From: Struthio camelus
Taxonomy: Eukaryota; Chordata; Aves; Struthioniformes; Struthionidae
Assembly: GCF_040807025.1 (NCBI RefSeq)
Contig: NC_090956.1
Span: 1,786,517-1,850,516 of the forward strand
Length of the DNA stretch: 64,000 nt
Reading direction: 5' to 3'
Part shown: positions 12,801 through 23,095 of the stretch, piece after piece
Layout: each line of letters opens with the position of its first letter
Position numbering within the stretch: the first letter of the stretch is position 1
The notes under the pieces: model-generated
The model's database searches: none
The model's input: the letters and a program-made list of their open reading frames with translations, nothing else
Told to the model about the DNA's origin: nothing
Translations under genes and position numbers: made by a program

Positions 12801-13214
12801 GGAAAGTAGGTGCTGAGAGCAGGGTGCGTGGGGGCTATGGACTAGATCTGCTTCCTTGGTTATGTCACAAATTCTTGACTCTTCTGATGGAGGAAATATA
12901 ACTAGGAAGTCCAGGTCCAATTTGGGCAGGCTCTTTCTGCCTTCTCCTTCTGCAGTAATCCACATTTGTGGGTTACCCACATTTCCTATCCAGGAACTGA
13001 TTCTCAGTGGCCCATAGCAACCTGCAAGAGAACATCTCAGACCAAAGCGCACAAACACGACAAGATTCATAAGTTCAACTGCCAACCCTCCACAGCTCTA
13101 CAGAGGAAACCATGGGACAGTCACTCTAGCTTTCTTGGTCAATGTCTCTAGAAGAAACAGCATCCATTTTGTAAGCGCTTGTGAAGTTCATTAATAGGAT
13201 TTAAAGAATATGGT

Positions 13215-14395
13215 GATGACTACGCGCATCAAGTCTGACTCGTAGAACACGGCCAGAAGAATATGAGAGTGCTACAGCAGGTCATTAGATAGCCATCTCT
13301 CAGGGCAGCTAAAGGACAGGAAGCAAAGGGTGGAGCTCAATGGACACTTGTCAGGAGAGAGAGCACTGTGCAAGGGTTCCCCAAGAAATACTGCTGAATA
13401 AGTTTTATTCAGCATCTTTATCTATGACCTTTGAAAAAGGGTCCATAGTCATAAGGATGCAGATGACAGTAAGACCTTTTGGGTGGTCAAATATCATACT
13501 GCTAGTGAGGAACTCCAGAAGGACCTCGGAAAGCTGAGGGGACAAAAAGGTTGCAGATGAGCTTTTATGGAGATAACTGTAAAGCAAGGGAATCATCTAG
13601 GGAAAAATAACATAAAGCAGGCCTATGCAATCTTAAATGCAGAACTGGCAGTTAAAATGCAGGAAAGAGATCTTAGAGTCTCCATTGATAATTATTTGGA
13701 ATTATCTGTACAGAGGGCAGCAACAGACAAAAAGGCCAGCAAAACGTGGGACATCATCAAGAAAGGTGTGGAGAACAATAGAGAGGGTATCATTTGGGTG
13801 CCACATAAAACTTTGACATCCTTGGGTACTGTACGCACTTCTGATCTTTGCATCTCAAGAAGGACACAGCGTAGTTAGAGAAAGTTCAGGAAAGGGCAAA
13901 CAAAATGATCAAGAGGGTGTAGCTACTGCATTATGCAGAGAGATAAAAGCCTGAGACTCTTCAGTTTGGAAGTTTTGGCACAATCAAGATTCACAAAATC
14001 ATGACGCTTGTGAATAAACTAAATGTGTGGCTGTTATTACCCCAACCCTACAACAGCAGGCTTAGTGGACGCTCAGTGAGCCGAGTAGGGGACTGATTTA
14101 AAACAAGTAACAAATAGCATTTCTTCATACTGCAAAGAGTGAACTTTTGGAACTTGCTGCCACAGTAGGCTGCGGAGACAAGCACAAATGGATAGTAAAA
14201 GGATTCATCAAGGATGAACTTCCAACATCCCTAATCCAGCTTCTCCGAATGCTGGGGGAATATGAGGCAAATGGACTGCAGAAAGCACTCAGGTTCACAC
14301 GCTCTCCCTTAATAGTATCCCCTTTCATAGCTGTTGAAAACAGAATAGTGGCGAGGCAGACCAACGGTCTGATCCAGTAAGGCATTTCTCACGCT
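13215..14395 (+). mobile_element. CR1 LINE, old 5'-truncated copy with RT remnant
   Basis: About 1.2 kb follows the reptilian CR1 consensus in order. It shows 'ggacaggaagcaaagggtgg', the reverse-transcriptase catalytic Ala-Asp-Asp codons in 'ggatgcagatgacagt', 'gaaagagatcttagagtc', 'gggcaaacaaaatgatcaag', and the end 'ggtctgatccagtaaggc'. Frames are broken by indels and stops, so it is dead. Short open frames inside it (for example 13,567-13,878) are fragments of the element. Confidence 0.9.
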
Positions 14396-15376
14396 CTCTG
14401 GTTGACATATATAAGGCCAGTTGCATACACTGACATGTGCAGTCAGTGCAAGAAGAATATAAAACGTGAACAGAAGTTCAGTCTTACCAACAGAGCATGG
14501 CACTTCCACCTGGTAGGGCTTTGCTTCTGTGGCACAGAAACAGTCTTTTTGGTTTTTTACAAGGTTTTACACTGCTCATACAAACTTAAAAGTCATACAA
14601 ACTTCTCTGAGCTACTTAAAGTGAGACCATAATTGTAGAGAGCTGTCGTCAATAAAAATAAAAGTGATATTTTCAATCGCTGCTACTTTTACCAACAGTA
14701 GAATTAACTGCAGAGCTGAGAGAGCACATTCAACAGCTTGAGGGAAGACAGCTGTTTGGACACTGTCATTCCTTTGTGCAAATACAGTTTAGAAAGGGAA
14801 ATCATTTTGTATTAAGTGCTTTCTTCTTCCTAAAGGGTAATGAGTCCTTGGGATGGACAAACTAGTTGCTTTGATGTTAAAACCTGAAGGAACAACTTTC
14901 AAATGTGCCTGTAACTGGATCAAAAATGATTGTTTTAGTGGAACAAAGAATTTCATTTTTCCTAAAAATCTAAAGCCAAATTAGAAGTTAGAACAGAGGC
15001 CAATGCTTAATAGTTTCCATGATACAAAAGCCATACTTGAAGAAGTTTTCCTTCCATTTTAGGAAACCTGGACACATCCACCTACTATACCATTTTCAAA
15101 TGCATAAGGCCCCAAAGGTATCAGAAGGGTCTGACCCCTGTAACTTGAGATTGGCTGGCATTACTTCAGTACCCCTGCAATTACCACGAGAGCGGCCAGA
15201 CTGTCAGAAATGGGCATGTTCAGAGTTCCTACACACAAAGCCCTTATTCAGAAGGGCTTTAAAAATCAGCCCTAAAATTACAGTGCTGCATACTATTTCT
15301 TTCACTGCCTGCAATCTTTCCCATATGTTCATTCAAACATCAGACCCATTCTGAGACTTTCACATTATGGATTTGT

Positions 15377-15431
15377 TAAAAAAAAACAAAAACAAACAAA
15401 CAAAAAAACCAAACAAACAAACCCAACCCCC
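15377..15431 (+). repeat. (AAAC)n / A-rich simple repeat
   Basis: A run of A-rich sequence with AAAC and AAAAC units ending in C-rich bases. No target-site duplication or element body was recognised beside it. Confidence 0.85.
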
Positions 15432-16722
15432 AAACCGCCAGGACAAAATCCCAGTCCTGTTGCTGTCTGTCATAAGAGGTAACGGCCCTCTCCCATGTGC
15501 AAGCTATGGCTTCAAAGCCAGGTCACGATATGAGAGATCACGCTGAAAAAGCTAAGAATAGTCACCTACACAAATCACAGCAGAACGGCTGGCTAACTGG
15601 CCTTCCTCAGCCTGGCTCAGCAGCGAGGGAGCGAGGGGCTGCGGAGACCCCGAGTTCTGGCAGGCTGGCTGAGGCTGCGCTGCCGGAGCGGCAGAGCAGG
15701 TTTCCCTGCAGCCATCTGGGCTGCAGGAATTCTGTAGAAAGGCTTGCAATTCATTTAAAAAACCCAAAGCGGCTGGACGTGGCGTGTTTCTTGTCGCGCA
15801 CAAGAAACGCGCGATGGAACTTACAAATGGCACTGCTGAGGCTCAGTGCTCTCCACAAATACTATCACAACCTGGGGAAGGAAATAAGAAAATATCCCCC
15901 CATGCCTTTTACAGGCAGGGGACTGTAAGGCATGCAAGGTCAGCAGCAAAGCCTGGACTGTGGAGGGATTCATCCAAACCACAGTCCTGGCAGTGCTACA
16001 CATGAGAAAGCAAAGCCTTCTGCTTGGAGGGCTTCAATCTTGGCTGATCAGTTTAGAATCAGTGAGAACGCACATAGAAAATCACTGTACAAACAGAGAT
16101 CCTGAACCCTCTTGCTCACCTCTCACCTCCGCCCTGCACAACGCAGACACAAGCACTTTGGCAAGGCTGCGGCAGGGAGACGTGCCCAGGAGGAACAGGA
16201 ACTAATCCACCCTCAGTCATCTCAGTCCCTGGCAATTTACCAAAGTTCAAAAGCCATCTTTCACTTGGCCTGTGAAACAATTTAAACACCACTAAATATG
16301 CTCGTGGACACACCTTTTAGCAGTCACTGACAACACTGCAGTCCCCCAGGAAAGACAGAAGACGACTAGTCTCAGCTGCTGCACTCCCCCTTCCTGAGAT
16401 CCCTCGGTCAGGCTCAAGTTGGTCAAAGTTTCTTCTTTACTTCATTCCTCAAGTGCAGTGCACTGCCAGCGCGGGCTTTCTAAGCTGCTCTGTCTTAGAG
16501 GTGGCTGCATTTCTCTGGGACGGCTTATCTATCCTCTCACGTTCTAGGGTTCTTCCAGACTAAAATCATAAGAAACCTGAGCCCATCATCTTTATTCAAA
16601 ATGCACAAAGTATCATTTCCTTCCCCTGCTCTCTCCTTACACTTCATGACACAGTTTTGCTCACACTCTGGGTACAGTTAGACTATTTTAAAGACCCATC
16701 TGAAATGCATCAGCTTCTTCAC

Positions 16723-16753
16723 TAAAAAGAAAAGAAAAGAAAAGAAAAGAAAA
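16723..16753 (+). repeat. (AAAAG)n microsatellite
   Basis: About five uninterrupted AAAAG units in TRAF7 intron 1. Confidence 0.95.
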
Positions 16754-19700
16754 ATCCAGTAAATTTCAGTCATCTGCTCTTATTTGTACAGTTTCCTGGA
16801 ACTTTTCCACTAAGAACAAGCACAAGAGCGCAGTGTAGATAGCTAACACTTACTGCTAGGGAAACTTAACCAGCAGCTGCGAAAGGGAGAAGACTGTGGT
16901 ATGTTGCAGGTAGTGCAGAGGCTGGGCAGAACATGATCAAACTAGCGACACTCGCTCTTTGATAAACAAACACTGAATCCTTGATTCCTGAAGAAGTCAG
17001 TGGATGCGGACATTTCCACCGTGGCAAATCTACTGACAACTTTCAGACAGAAGCACCATACAGTGTCCCACAACCACCTAACACCACACTAGGAAAGGTG
17101 TACTTAAATTACTTCCCCAGTGTACATTAGCTGCTATACTGTAGCCACAATGACTTGGGGTGTAAGGGAGAGGTAGGGAAAGAGCCTACCTCTTCTCACA
17201 AACTTTGCTTCCTTTGAAGAATACTGAGGATTTCACATTTCTAAGACCACCAGAAACAAACTAAGAAAACATTTGCTACATTTAAAAGCTTCTGGAGATA
17301 GACATGTCTATGTTTCTGGGTTGCTGTACAGTCAAGCGTTACCATGTCCTTGCAAAGGTCAGTTTGAAGGACCACAATCTTAGCATAAGGCACTTCCAAC
17401 TAATCACAGGCGACAGGTACCCACTTATAAACTGGGGCTGGATTTCCGATTCATCCTGCTTCTAGACATGAAAACAATTCCTCCCTCACTATTGACAGCG
17501 ACTACTAAAACACCACAACCACCCAGTACTGATCCACACGGGAACACTGCTGACACGCTCCTGACGTTTGCTACCCAGAACAAACACTTTACCTTGAAGG
17601 AAACTCACCATCGCTGTTCAAGCTGGCATGAAGCAGCGAAGCCCGTAAAACACGACCATGACCAAGTTCCTAAGCTTTGGGCAGGCTTTTACTTGGTTAG
17701 AATGTCTCTTCTGCTATCTGTGTGCTTGTATGAGTGCGTATCGCTCTTAAGTGATGTAAACAGAAAGGCATGCGGAGCAGTGGGCGATATGTAAATCCAG
17801 CTGGAAAATCCCACAGCTCAGCCAATCCCTGTGCTGCCTCGCAGCTTTGCCCTGGTTCCTCTGAGACTAAAAAGATTTAGTCTAGTTTATAAAAAGAGGG
17901 GGGGGACCCAAAACTGTTAGCACACAGAGATTTATTTCCCTAACCACAGAAATATCCAGGGACGTGACTGGCCATCATTTACTTCAAAGGGAGTTTGAGT
18001 TTCTCACCCTCTTTAGATAGTTCCCAAACTACTCATGATATCCAGCAGCCTAACAAACAGCAACTCGCTCTTTGTTTGTAGGGACAATCCAGAGAAATTT
18101 AGTTAACCAAGAACTGCCACAAACAGAAGGAGCATGCCTGAGCCAGTGAGCAGGACTTGCCTGAAGGACAGGAATCCAAGGTGGGGGACTTCTGCTGGGA
18201 CACCTGCTCCGCACAGGAACCCAAGGCTGAAGCTTTCCCAGGATCAGGGCACTGCACAGAGTGCTCTTGCCCAGCCTGATCCCCAGTACGCTTCCCACGT
18301 TTTTTACACCTCACTCTTAAAAGCAGTAACGTAACTCGGCCAAAACTCGGAACTCAGGTAGTGCTAAAGACAAAGAGTGGGTAGTTTGTAAATAGGTGTG
18401 TTGGGATGCCACCACCCTGTGCTCCCGGAGTATTGCTCAGCTTGAAAGAGGGGTGGCATGTACCCCCACGTTCACTGGGATCAAAGTCAGAACAAAGATC
18501 AGGCCCATCTCTTCTGCGGCCCCAGGCGGCCGCTACATCCTCCTGTCCCGACCCTATGAGAAAGGGGACATGGCTGGTACGTGCCTGATCTTGCCCACAG
18601 TAAAGGGGTACAGCCAGGGAAGGGAAGAAGAACAGCACAAAAACAGGAAGGGAAGAATTCTGAAAGACTGAACTTGTCCACATAATCAAAGCATTTAGAT
18701 AGCAAAGCCAGGCAGGATTTTCTCTCAAGCGTTTCTCTCAAGGAGCCCTTCTCCTGGCTCAGATGGGCTCAACCGACACAATCTGAAAGGCAGGTCCAGC
18801 CATGCTTTAAGGAGCACCACAGTTATGGCTAGAGGGGGCTAGTAAGATCCCTTTTAATAGGCAAATGTTCAGCCCATGAGGTGACTAACCACCGAATGCA
18901 AACTGAAGTCACCTGAAGCTGCACAACGTTCAGGATCAATCCCAAATAAGGCACAGTCACTTCTGCTGCAGTTCCTTCCAGGGTAGAGCAGACACAAACA
19001 CAATCATGCTGGGCTCAACAACTTCCCAGAGCCCAAGGCCCTCCTTACAGCTCTAGCTGGGCTGTTCTGTCTGGGGACCCCCAGGGAGGGAAAGGTTGAC
19101 AGCGGAAGGGTTTCAGCCAGGTGACACAAACTCACTCGGGCAGCTCCATAAGTGGCTTAAGACCATCGAAGGCTGCACTGCCACAGAAAAGGGCAGTCGT
19201 GCGCCCAGCCCATCTCACCACGCGTTCCTGCTACCACCCTCATGCTGGCAAAGCTGCTGGTATTGCCACGTCATCCCACAAGTCAGGAAACCAAACTACC
19301 TGAAAATGTGAGGTTGGGGGTTCTTTTGTTGGGTTCAGTCAACTTAACACCATCACGAAAACTCACGTTTAGGTGTTATCTGTGAAGCTGTCTGCATTCC
19401 CTAACCGAATACTCTGGTCACTCCATTTGACCCAGGTTGCCCACTACTGCTTGGTAAAATTTAACCTCCCTCACTGGAGATCATTCCTTTCTGCAGGGCA
19501 GTTTAACCTGCAAGTGATCTCTTGCTGCATGCTGTAGCGCTCACCACTGAACAAAACAGCAAAGCTGGAGCTTTCTCCATCATCCTGGCTGGATTTACCA
19601 CGGCCTTTCTCAGCCTTACTTGAGACAGCAGTGCCCAGGGTGCAGGGGACCCCAGGATTTGGAGAGGGACCTGGCAGACTGCGGGCCAGTTCCTGGATCC

Positions 19701-21478
19701 TACAGTTTTCTCCATGACCCTTAGCAGGTCCCCAGAACTCTTTGACTCTCCAGGCCCCAGGTGTGCAATGAGGACAGCGCTGTACGTTCTCTTGCCAATG
19801 CTGATGATCAGCCCTTTGGACTATTGGTTATTAGACATCTGTATGCTACTTAACACAACACAACTCCAATTTCTGGTAGTGCCTCCAGCACTATTGCCTT
19901 GCAATAGGAGAAAATACGGATTTATTTTAGCAGTGGCAAATGGATGCACGTAAAACAGATAGTAGGAGATCCCTGTCCCAGAGCTTCAACTGCAAGGAGC
20001 ATGAGAAGGAGGCTAAGCAAATGCAACACTCAGGTGGCCAGGACCAGAAAAGCACTGACACCTCTCCACAGAAGGTTACCTTCACCACAATGCATTTTCC
20101 TGGAACCACCTCTTCCCTTCACACAGCTCCCAGGGAGCCATGTAAAGGGATGCTGTCACAGAAGTAATTGACTTTCTCATGCTGCTTTTGCTCAGCAAAG
20201 GCATTCTGGAACCATCCATCGCTCATACCGCCCTCTCCTCTACAAACAGACCAAAGAGTCACTACAGCTCTAAGCAGGAATCACTACCTCCACTGACAGG
20301 CAGACACTTGAAGGCAACATGCAACAGCTATTTAACAGGAACACTAACCACTTAAGATAGGGTGAAAAGAACATACCATCAGGGTAAAACTGTGCAAGAA
20401 TTCAAAGGACGCAAATTAAAGTACTTGGGTTGAAACAAAGTGTTAGGCAACATTTTCAAAGTTGAAAAAACACACTGCTATGCCAGAGTTCCTCACAACA
20501 CAGTTACCTCCCATAAAGAGCTACAATAACCTGGACCTGGCTTGCTACATATATATCAAATTCTGCTGACTTATGTACCAAGTTTTCTTCTCAGGCTCAT
20601 GCACCCCCAGCAGACAGTCTGTCTGAGCCACTGTCTTTGATAGCACCTTACCTCAAAAGCAAGTCGAACTGAAAGAAAGTCCACACTTTCGGGCTTCACA
20701 CAACTCAACAGGATCATGAGGTCAAAATCATGCATCAAATAGGAGAAAAGCGTTCGACAGCAAGTCTGTAAGAGGAACAGTGGCTGCAAGCTGGCAGGAG
20801 AATAAGGCAGAAGTAAAAAGGATGTTGAGATGAAAGGATGACAGCACAGTTTTACTGCCTGCTCTGAGCAGAGAGACGTGTAATCATCACGGGGCAGCTA
20901 CAGAAATCTACCACCAAATGTCCCATATTGCATAAGATGCGGATCCAAAGCAGAAGGAAACGAGGTTACTCGGAGATCAAGAGAGAAGCACGAGCAACAC
21001 GTGCTACGTGTCAGACAAGCAGTAGGACGGTCAGAGACAAAACCAGACGTGCCCTGCGACCAGGTGTATCGGACAGCACGGGCTGTGAAGGGAAGGCAGC
21101 CGAGGAAAAGCGAGACACGGACAGGATTTAGAGTGCAACGCGGGAGGAGCACGCCAGCTCCTCCGGGCGCTGGAAGCATCCCCCCGACGCTACACCGAGC
21201 TCAAAGATACATCAACACGGAAGGGCAGAGGGAGGAAGACAACACGGCGCTGCTGCCAAGCGGGCTGCGGCTCCCCGCTGCCCCAGGCGGGTTCTGGGGC
21301 TCCCGGCCAGCCGGGGGCAACTCCCGGAGCGGGGGCAACCGCCGGCCCCGCCGCCCCCCGGCCCCGCCGCCGCCTCCGCAGAGCCCCCGGCCCAGCGCCC
21401 CGCACCCCCGGCCCGGCCCTCAGGGCTCCCCTCGGCCCCCCGGGGCTCCCCTCGGCCCCGGCCCGGCCTCGCTCGCAC

Positions 21479-21650
21479 CTGGTAGCGGCGGCGGCCGGAG
21501 CGCCGGTGCCCGGTCCCGGCACATCGCGGCCCCGGCCTGCTCCCCGCTCCGCTGGCGGCTCAGCTGCCTGCCCGCCCGGGCCGGAAGCCCCACGCCCCAC
21601 GCTCCTCGGGATTTGTAGTCCCGCCCTCCAGCCTTCCACCGGCTCCTGCC
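21479..21650 (-). other. TRAF7: TRAF7 exon 1 (non-coding), approximate 5' end
   Basis: The donor CTACCAG|GTGCGAG at 21,479/21,478 is the best splice donor in the CpG-rich block facing the divergent promoter. TRAF7 exon 1 is non-coding in mammals, and exon 2 here starts with 38 nt of UTR, so an upstream exon is required. The transcription start is not determined; it should lie left of the CRE and ZNF143 pair at 21.61-21.69 kb or within it. An ATG at 21,524 opens a 21-codon uORF that crosses the exon 1/exon 2 junction. Confidence 0.65.
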
Positions 21651-21986
21651 GAGCCTCGGTGACGTCAGGACTACACTTCCCAGCAGCCCTCGCCGCGCCG
21701 CGCTGATTGGCGCGTCTCCGGTCAGTCTGTGCTACAAGCACTGTTGCTACTGGTCTCACTCTCCCTCCTTCAGGGGGCCAATCGGGCGGCGGAAGACCCC
21801 CACCACCTCGGGCCACGCTGCGCCGCGCGGCGCCATTGGAGCGAGGACGAGGCAGCCACCAATGAGCGCCGGGAGAGGTGGGCTGGCGATCACGCCAACT
21901 GCTCGCGATTGGCTGGGCCTGCAGGCAGCCTGCCCAATGGCGACGCGGAGGAGAGTATAAAGAGCGCAGCGAAGGCACGCCCCGGT
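21600..21986. promoter_or_regulatory. Divergent TRAF7 / SNHG19 promoter
   Basis: Two ZNF143/SBS-like sites (ACTACA..TCCC type) lie at 21,608-21,621 (reverse) and 21,670-21,686 (forward), with a perfect CRE TGACGTCA between them at 21,660-21,667. To the right come six CCAAT boxes in strictly alternating orientation: 21,706 (rev), 21,778 (fwd), 21,835 (rev), 21,859 (fwd), 21,908 (rev) and 21,934 (fwd). A TATA box at 21,956 serves the rightward transcript. This is typical of CpG-island housekeeping promoters that drive two genes. Factor names come from motif resemblance only. Confidence 0.85.
21956..21962 (+). promoter_or_regulatory. TATA box of SNHG19
   Basis: TATAAAG lies 31 bases upstream of the CTTTCC pyrimidine start at 21,987, the normal TATA-to-start distance. 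A TATA element with a 5'-TOP start is common among snoRNA host genes. Confidence 0.85.
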
Positions 21987-22041
21987 CTTTCCAACCGCGA
22001 GGTGAGTGGGGTGGGTGGTGGCGGCGGGGCGGGAGCGGGGC

Positions 22042-22129
22042 GAGCCGGTGATGATCACTGACCTTCTGACACCTCGTCTGAGGGCGGCGGGCGGCCGCGG
22101 CCCCTGCTGACGCTCCGCGGCTGAGGCTC
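22042..22129 (+). ncRNA. SNORD60: Box C/D snoRNA SNORD60 (U60)
   Basis: A terminal stem GAGCC/GGCTC (22,042-22,046 with 22,125-22,129) encloses C box GTGATGA (22,048-22,054), D' box CTGA (22,078-22,081) and D box CTGA (22,121-22,124). The guide immediately before D' contains TTCTGACACCTC, complementary over 12 nt to 28S rRNA GAGGTGTCAGAA, as I recall that rRNA. The fifth base upstream of D' pairs with a G, fitting the known U60 target, a 28S Gm (about G4340 in human numbering). The guide matches mammalian SNORD60 while the rest has drifted and is GC-rich. A C' box is weak (TGCTGAC near 22,105). Confidence 0.94.
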
Positions 22130-23067
22130 GAGGGAGCCGCGGCGGGGTCGGCCGGGCGGCGCGGCCCGCTCTCACCGCGCGGCCTTCTCTCTCCTCAGGG
22201 AGCGGCGGGAACCGGCTCGGACCGGCGGGCACCGGCCGCCGGCGGCCCGAGGGACGGCGAGGCGGCAGCGGTGACCGGCGCCGGGCCCTGCCTGAGCCCG
22301 CGGCGCGCTCGGGTAGCGGCGGCGACTCGTTCACGGAGTTAGCTGGTAAAACGCGGTGTTTCCGCCCTGTCTCCGGCTCGCAGCGCTGGGAAGCGGTGCG
22401 GAGCCACAGGCGGGGTGACTGCCCGCGCCTGTAAGTTACCTCAGGAAAGTTAGAGCCCTAGGGAACGCCCGAGCGGATTTCAAGGCAAGTGAAAGTGAGA
22501 AGCTGTGGCTGGAGTAACTGTTTCGTGGCCTTAAAAGAGTTTTTATTTTATGCGTAGAGTAGGCTGGGAGCTCCGGAGCAGAACAAGCGATGCAGCTCCA
22601 CGTACAGCTTAAAAGTGCACTGGGTGAGAGGAGATCACTTCTGGGGTGTCTGTATCAGCTGCTGGCTTTGATCCTGTACAGCCTGGGGCTCAGGGCAGTT
22701 TCTAAACGCAAAGGAGTAGCTGCGGGACTGCCCAAAACACAAAGAGTCAAAAGCAATTCTTAGCAGTGAGCCCGATAGCTTAAGGCAACAGGAATGGAAG
22801 GTAGTGGGTGCAAAACCGTTGGTAAGTGTAAGAATTCATAGGTAGCACTTCTTGCAATACGTGTGGACCCTAGTACTAGACTGTTGTGTGGATACTTTAT
22901 ATCTGGGAGTCCTTGGTACTATCCTAGCTGTTTGGGGAACATAAGCTGCTCAGACACTGTTCTTTCGACGTTTTTGAATTAAGTTTAGCCTTGTAATCTT
23001 TCAATTATTTGCTGCTATGTCTCCGTTTTGGCTTCTGTATAAGGCTAATTTTACAGCTTCCAGTTTT

Positions 23068-23073
23068 AATAAA
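23068..23073 (+). terminator. Candidate polyadenylation signal of SNHG19
   Basis: AATAAA follows a T-rich stretch about 1.1 kb after the start of the host gene. It is the first canonical signal on the plus strand after exon 2. Use is not proven. Confidence 0.6.
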
Positions 23074-23095
23074 GTTGTCAAAAAAAACTTCTTTT

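Larger units (their letters stand above)
6402..21478 (-). other. TRAF7: TRAF7 intron 1 (about 15 kb)
   Basis: This interval runs between the non-coding exon 1 donor (CCAG|GTGCGAG) and the exon 2 acceptor. It holds a MIR-like fragment near 8.8 kb, an amniote SINE near 9.6-9.8 kb, a CR1 copy at 13.2-14.4 kb, and A-rich or simple repeats near 9.2, 11.2, 12.1, 15.4 and 16.7 kb. I found no exon of another gene and no structured RNA in the rest. Confidence 0.8.
21987..23095 (+). ncRNA. SNHG19: SNHG19-like snoRNA host gene
   Basis: The start is a 5'-TOP-like CTTTCC at 21,987. A 15-nt exon 1 ends at 22,001 with donor GAG|GTGAGT. Intron 1 (22,002-22,198) ends in the acceptor TTCTCTCTCCTCAG, and exon 2 starts at 22,199. 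Intron 1 contains SNORD60, ending 69 nt before the 3' splice junction, the spacing typical of intronic box C/D snoRNAs. There is no convincing protein frame, as expected for a host gene whose spliced RNA is a by-product. The 3' end is uncertain: a possible further donor is CCT|GTAAGT near 22,429, and AATAAA at 23,068 is the first good polyadenylation signal. In human, SNHG19 sits between RAB26 and TRAF7 and transcribes away from TRAF7, as here. Confidence 0.82.

Noticed and set aside
13567-13878. 103-codon plus frame, possible small gene
   Set aside because: It lies inside the CR1 copy and is a remnant of its reverse-transcriptase ORF.
21190-21978. 262-codon minus-strand frame across the divergent promoter
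   Set aside because: It crosses TRAF7 exon 1 donor and the CCAAT/CRE promoter block. GC-rich chance frame with no family resemblance.
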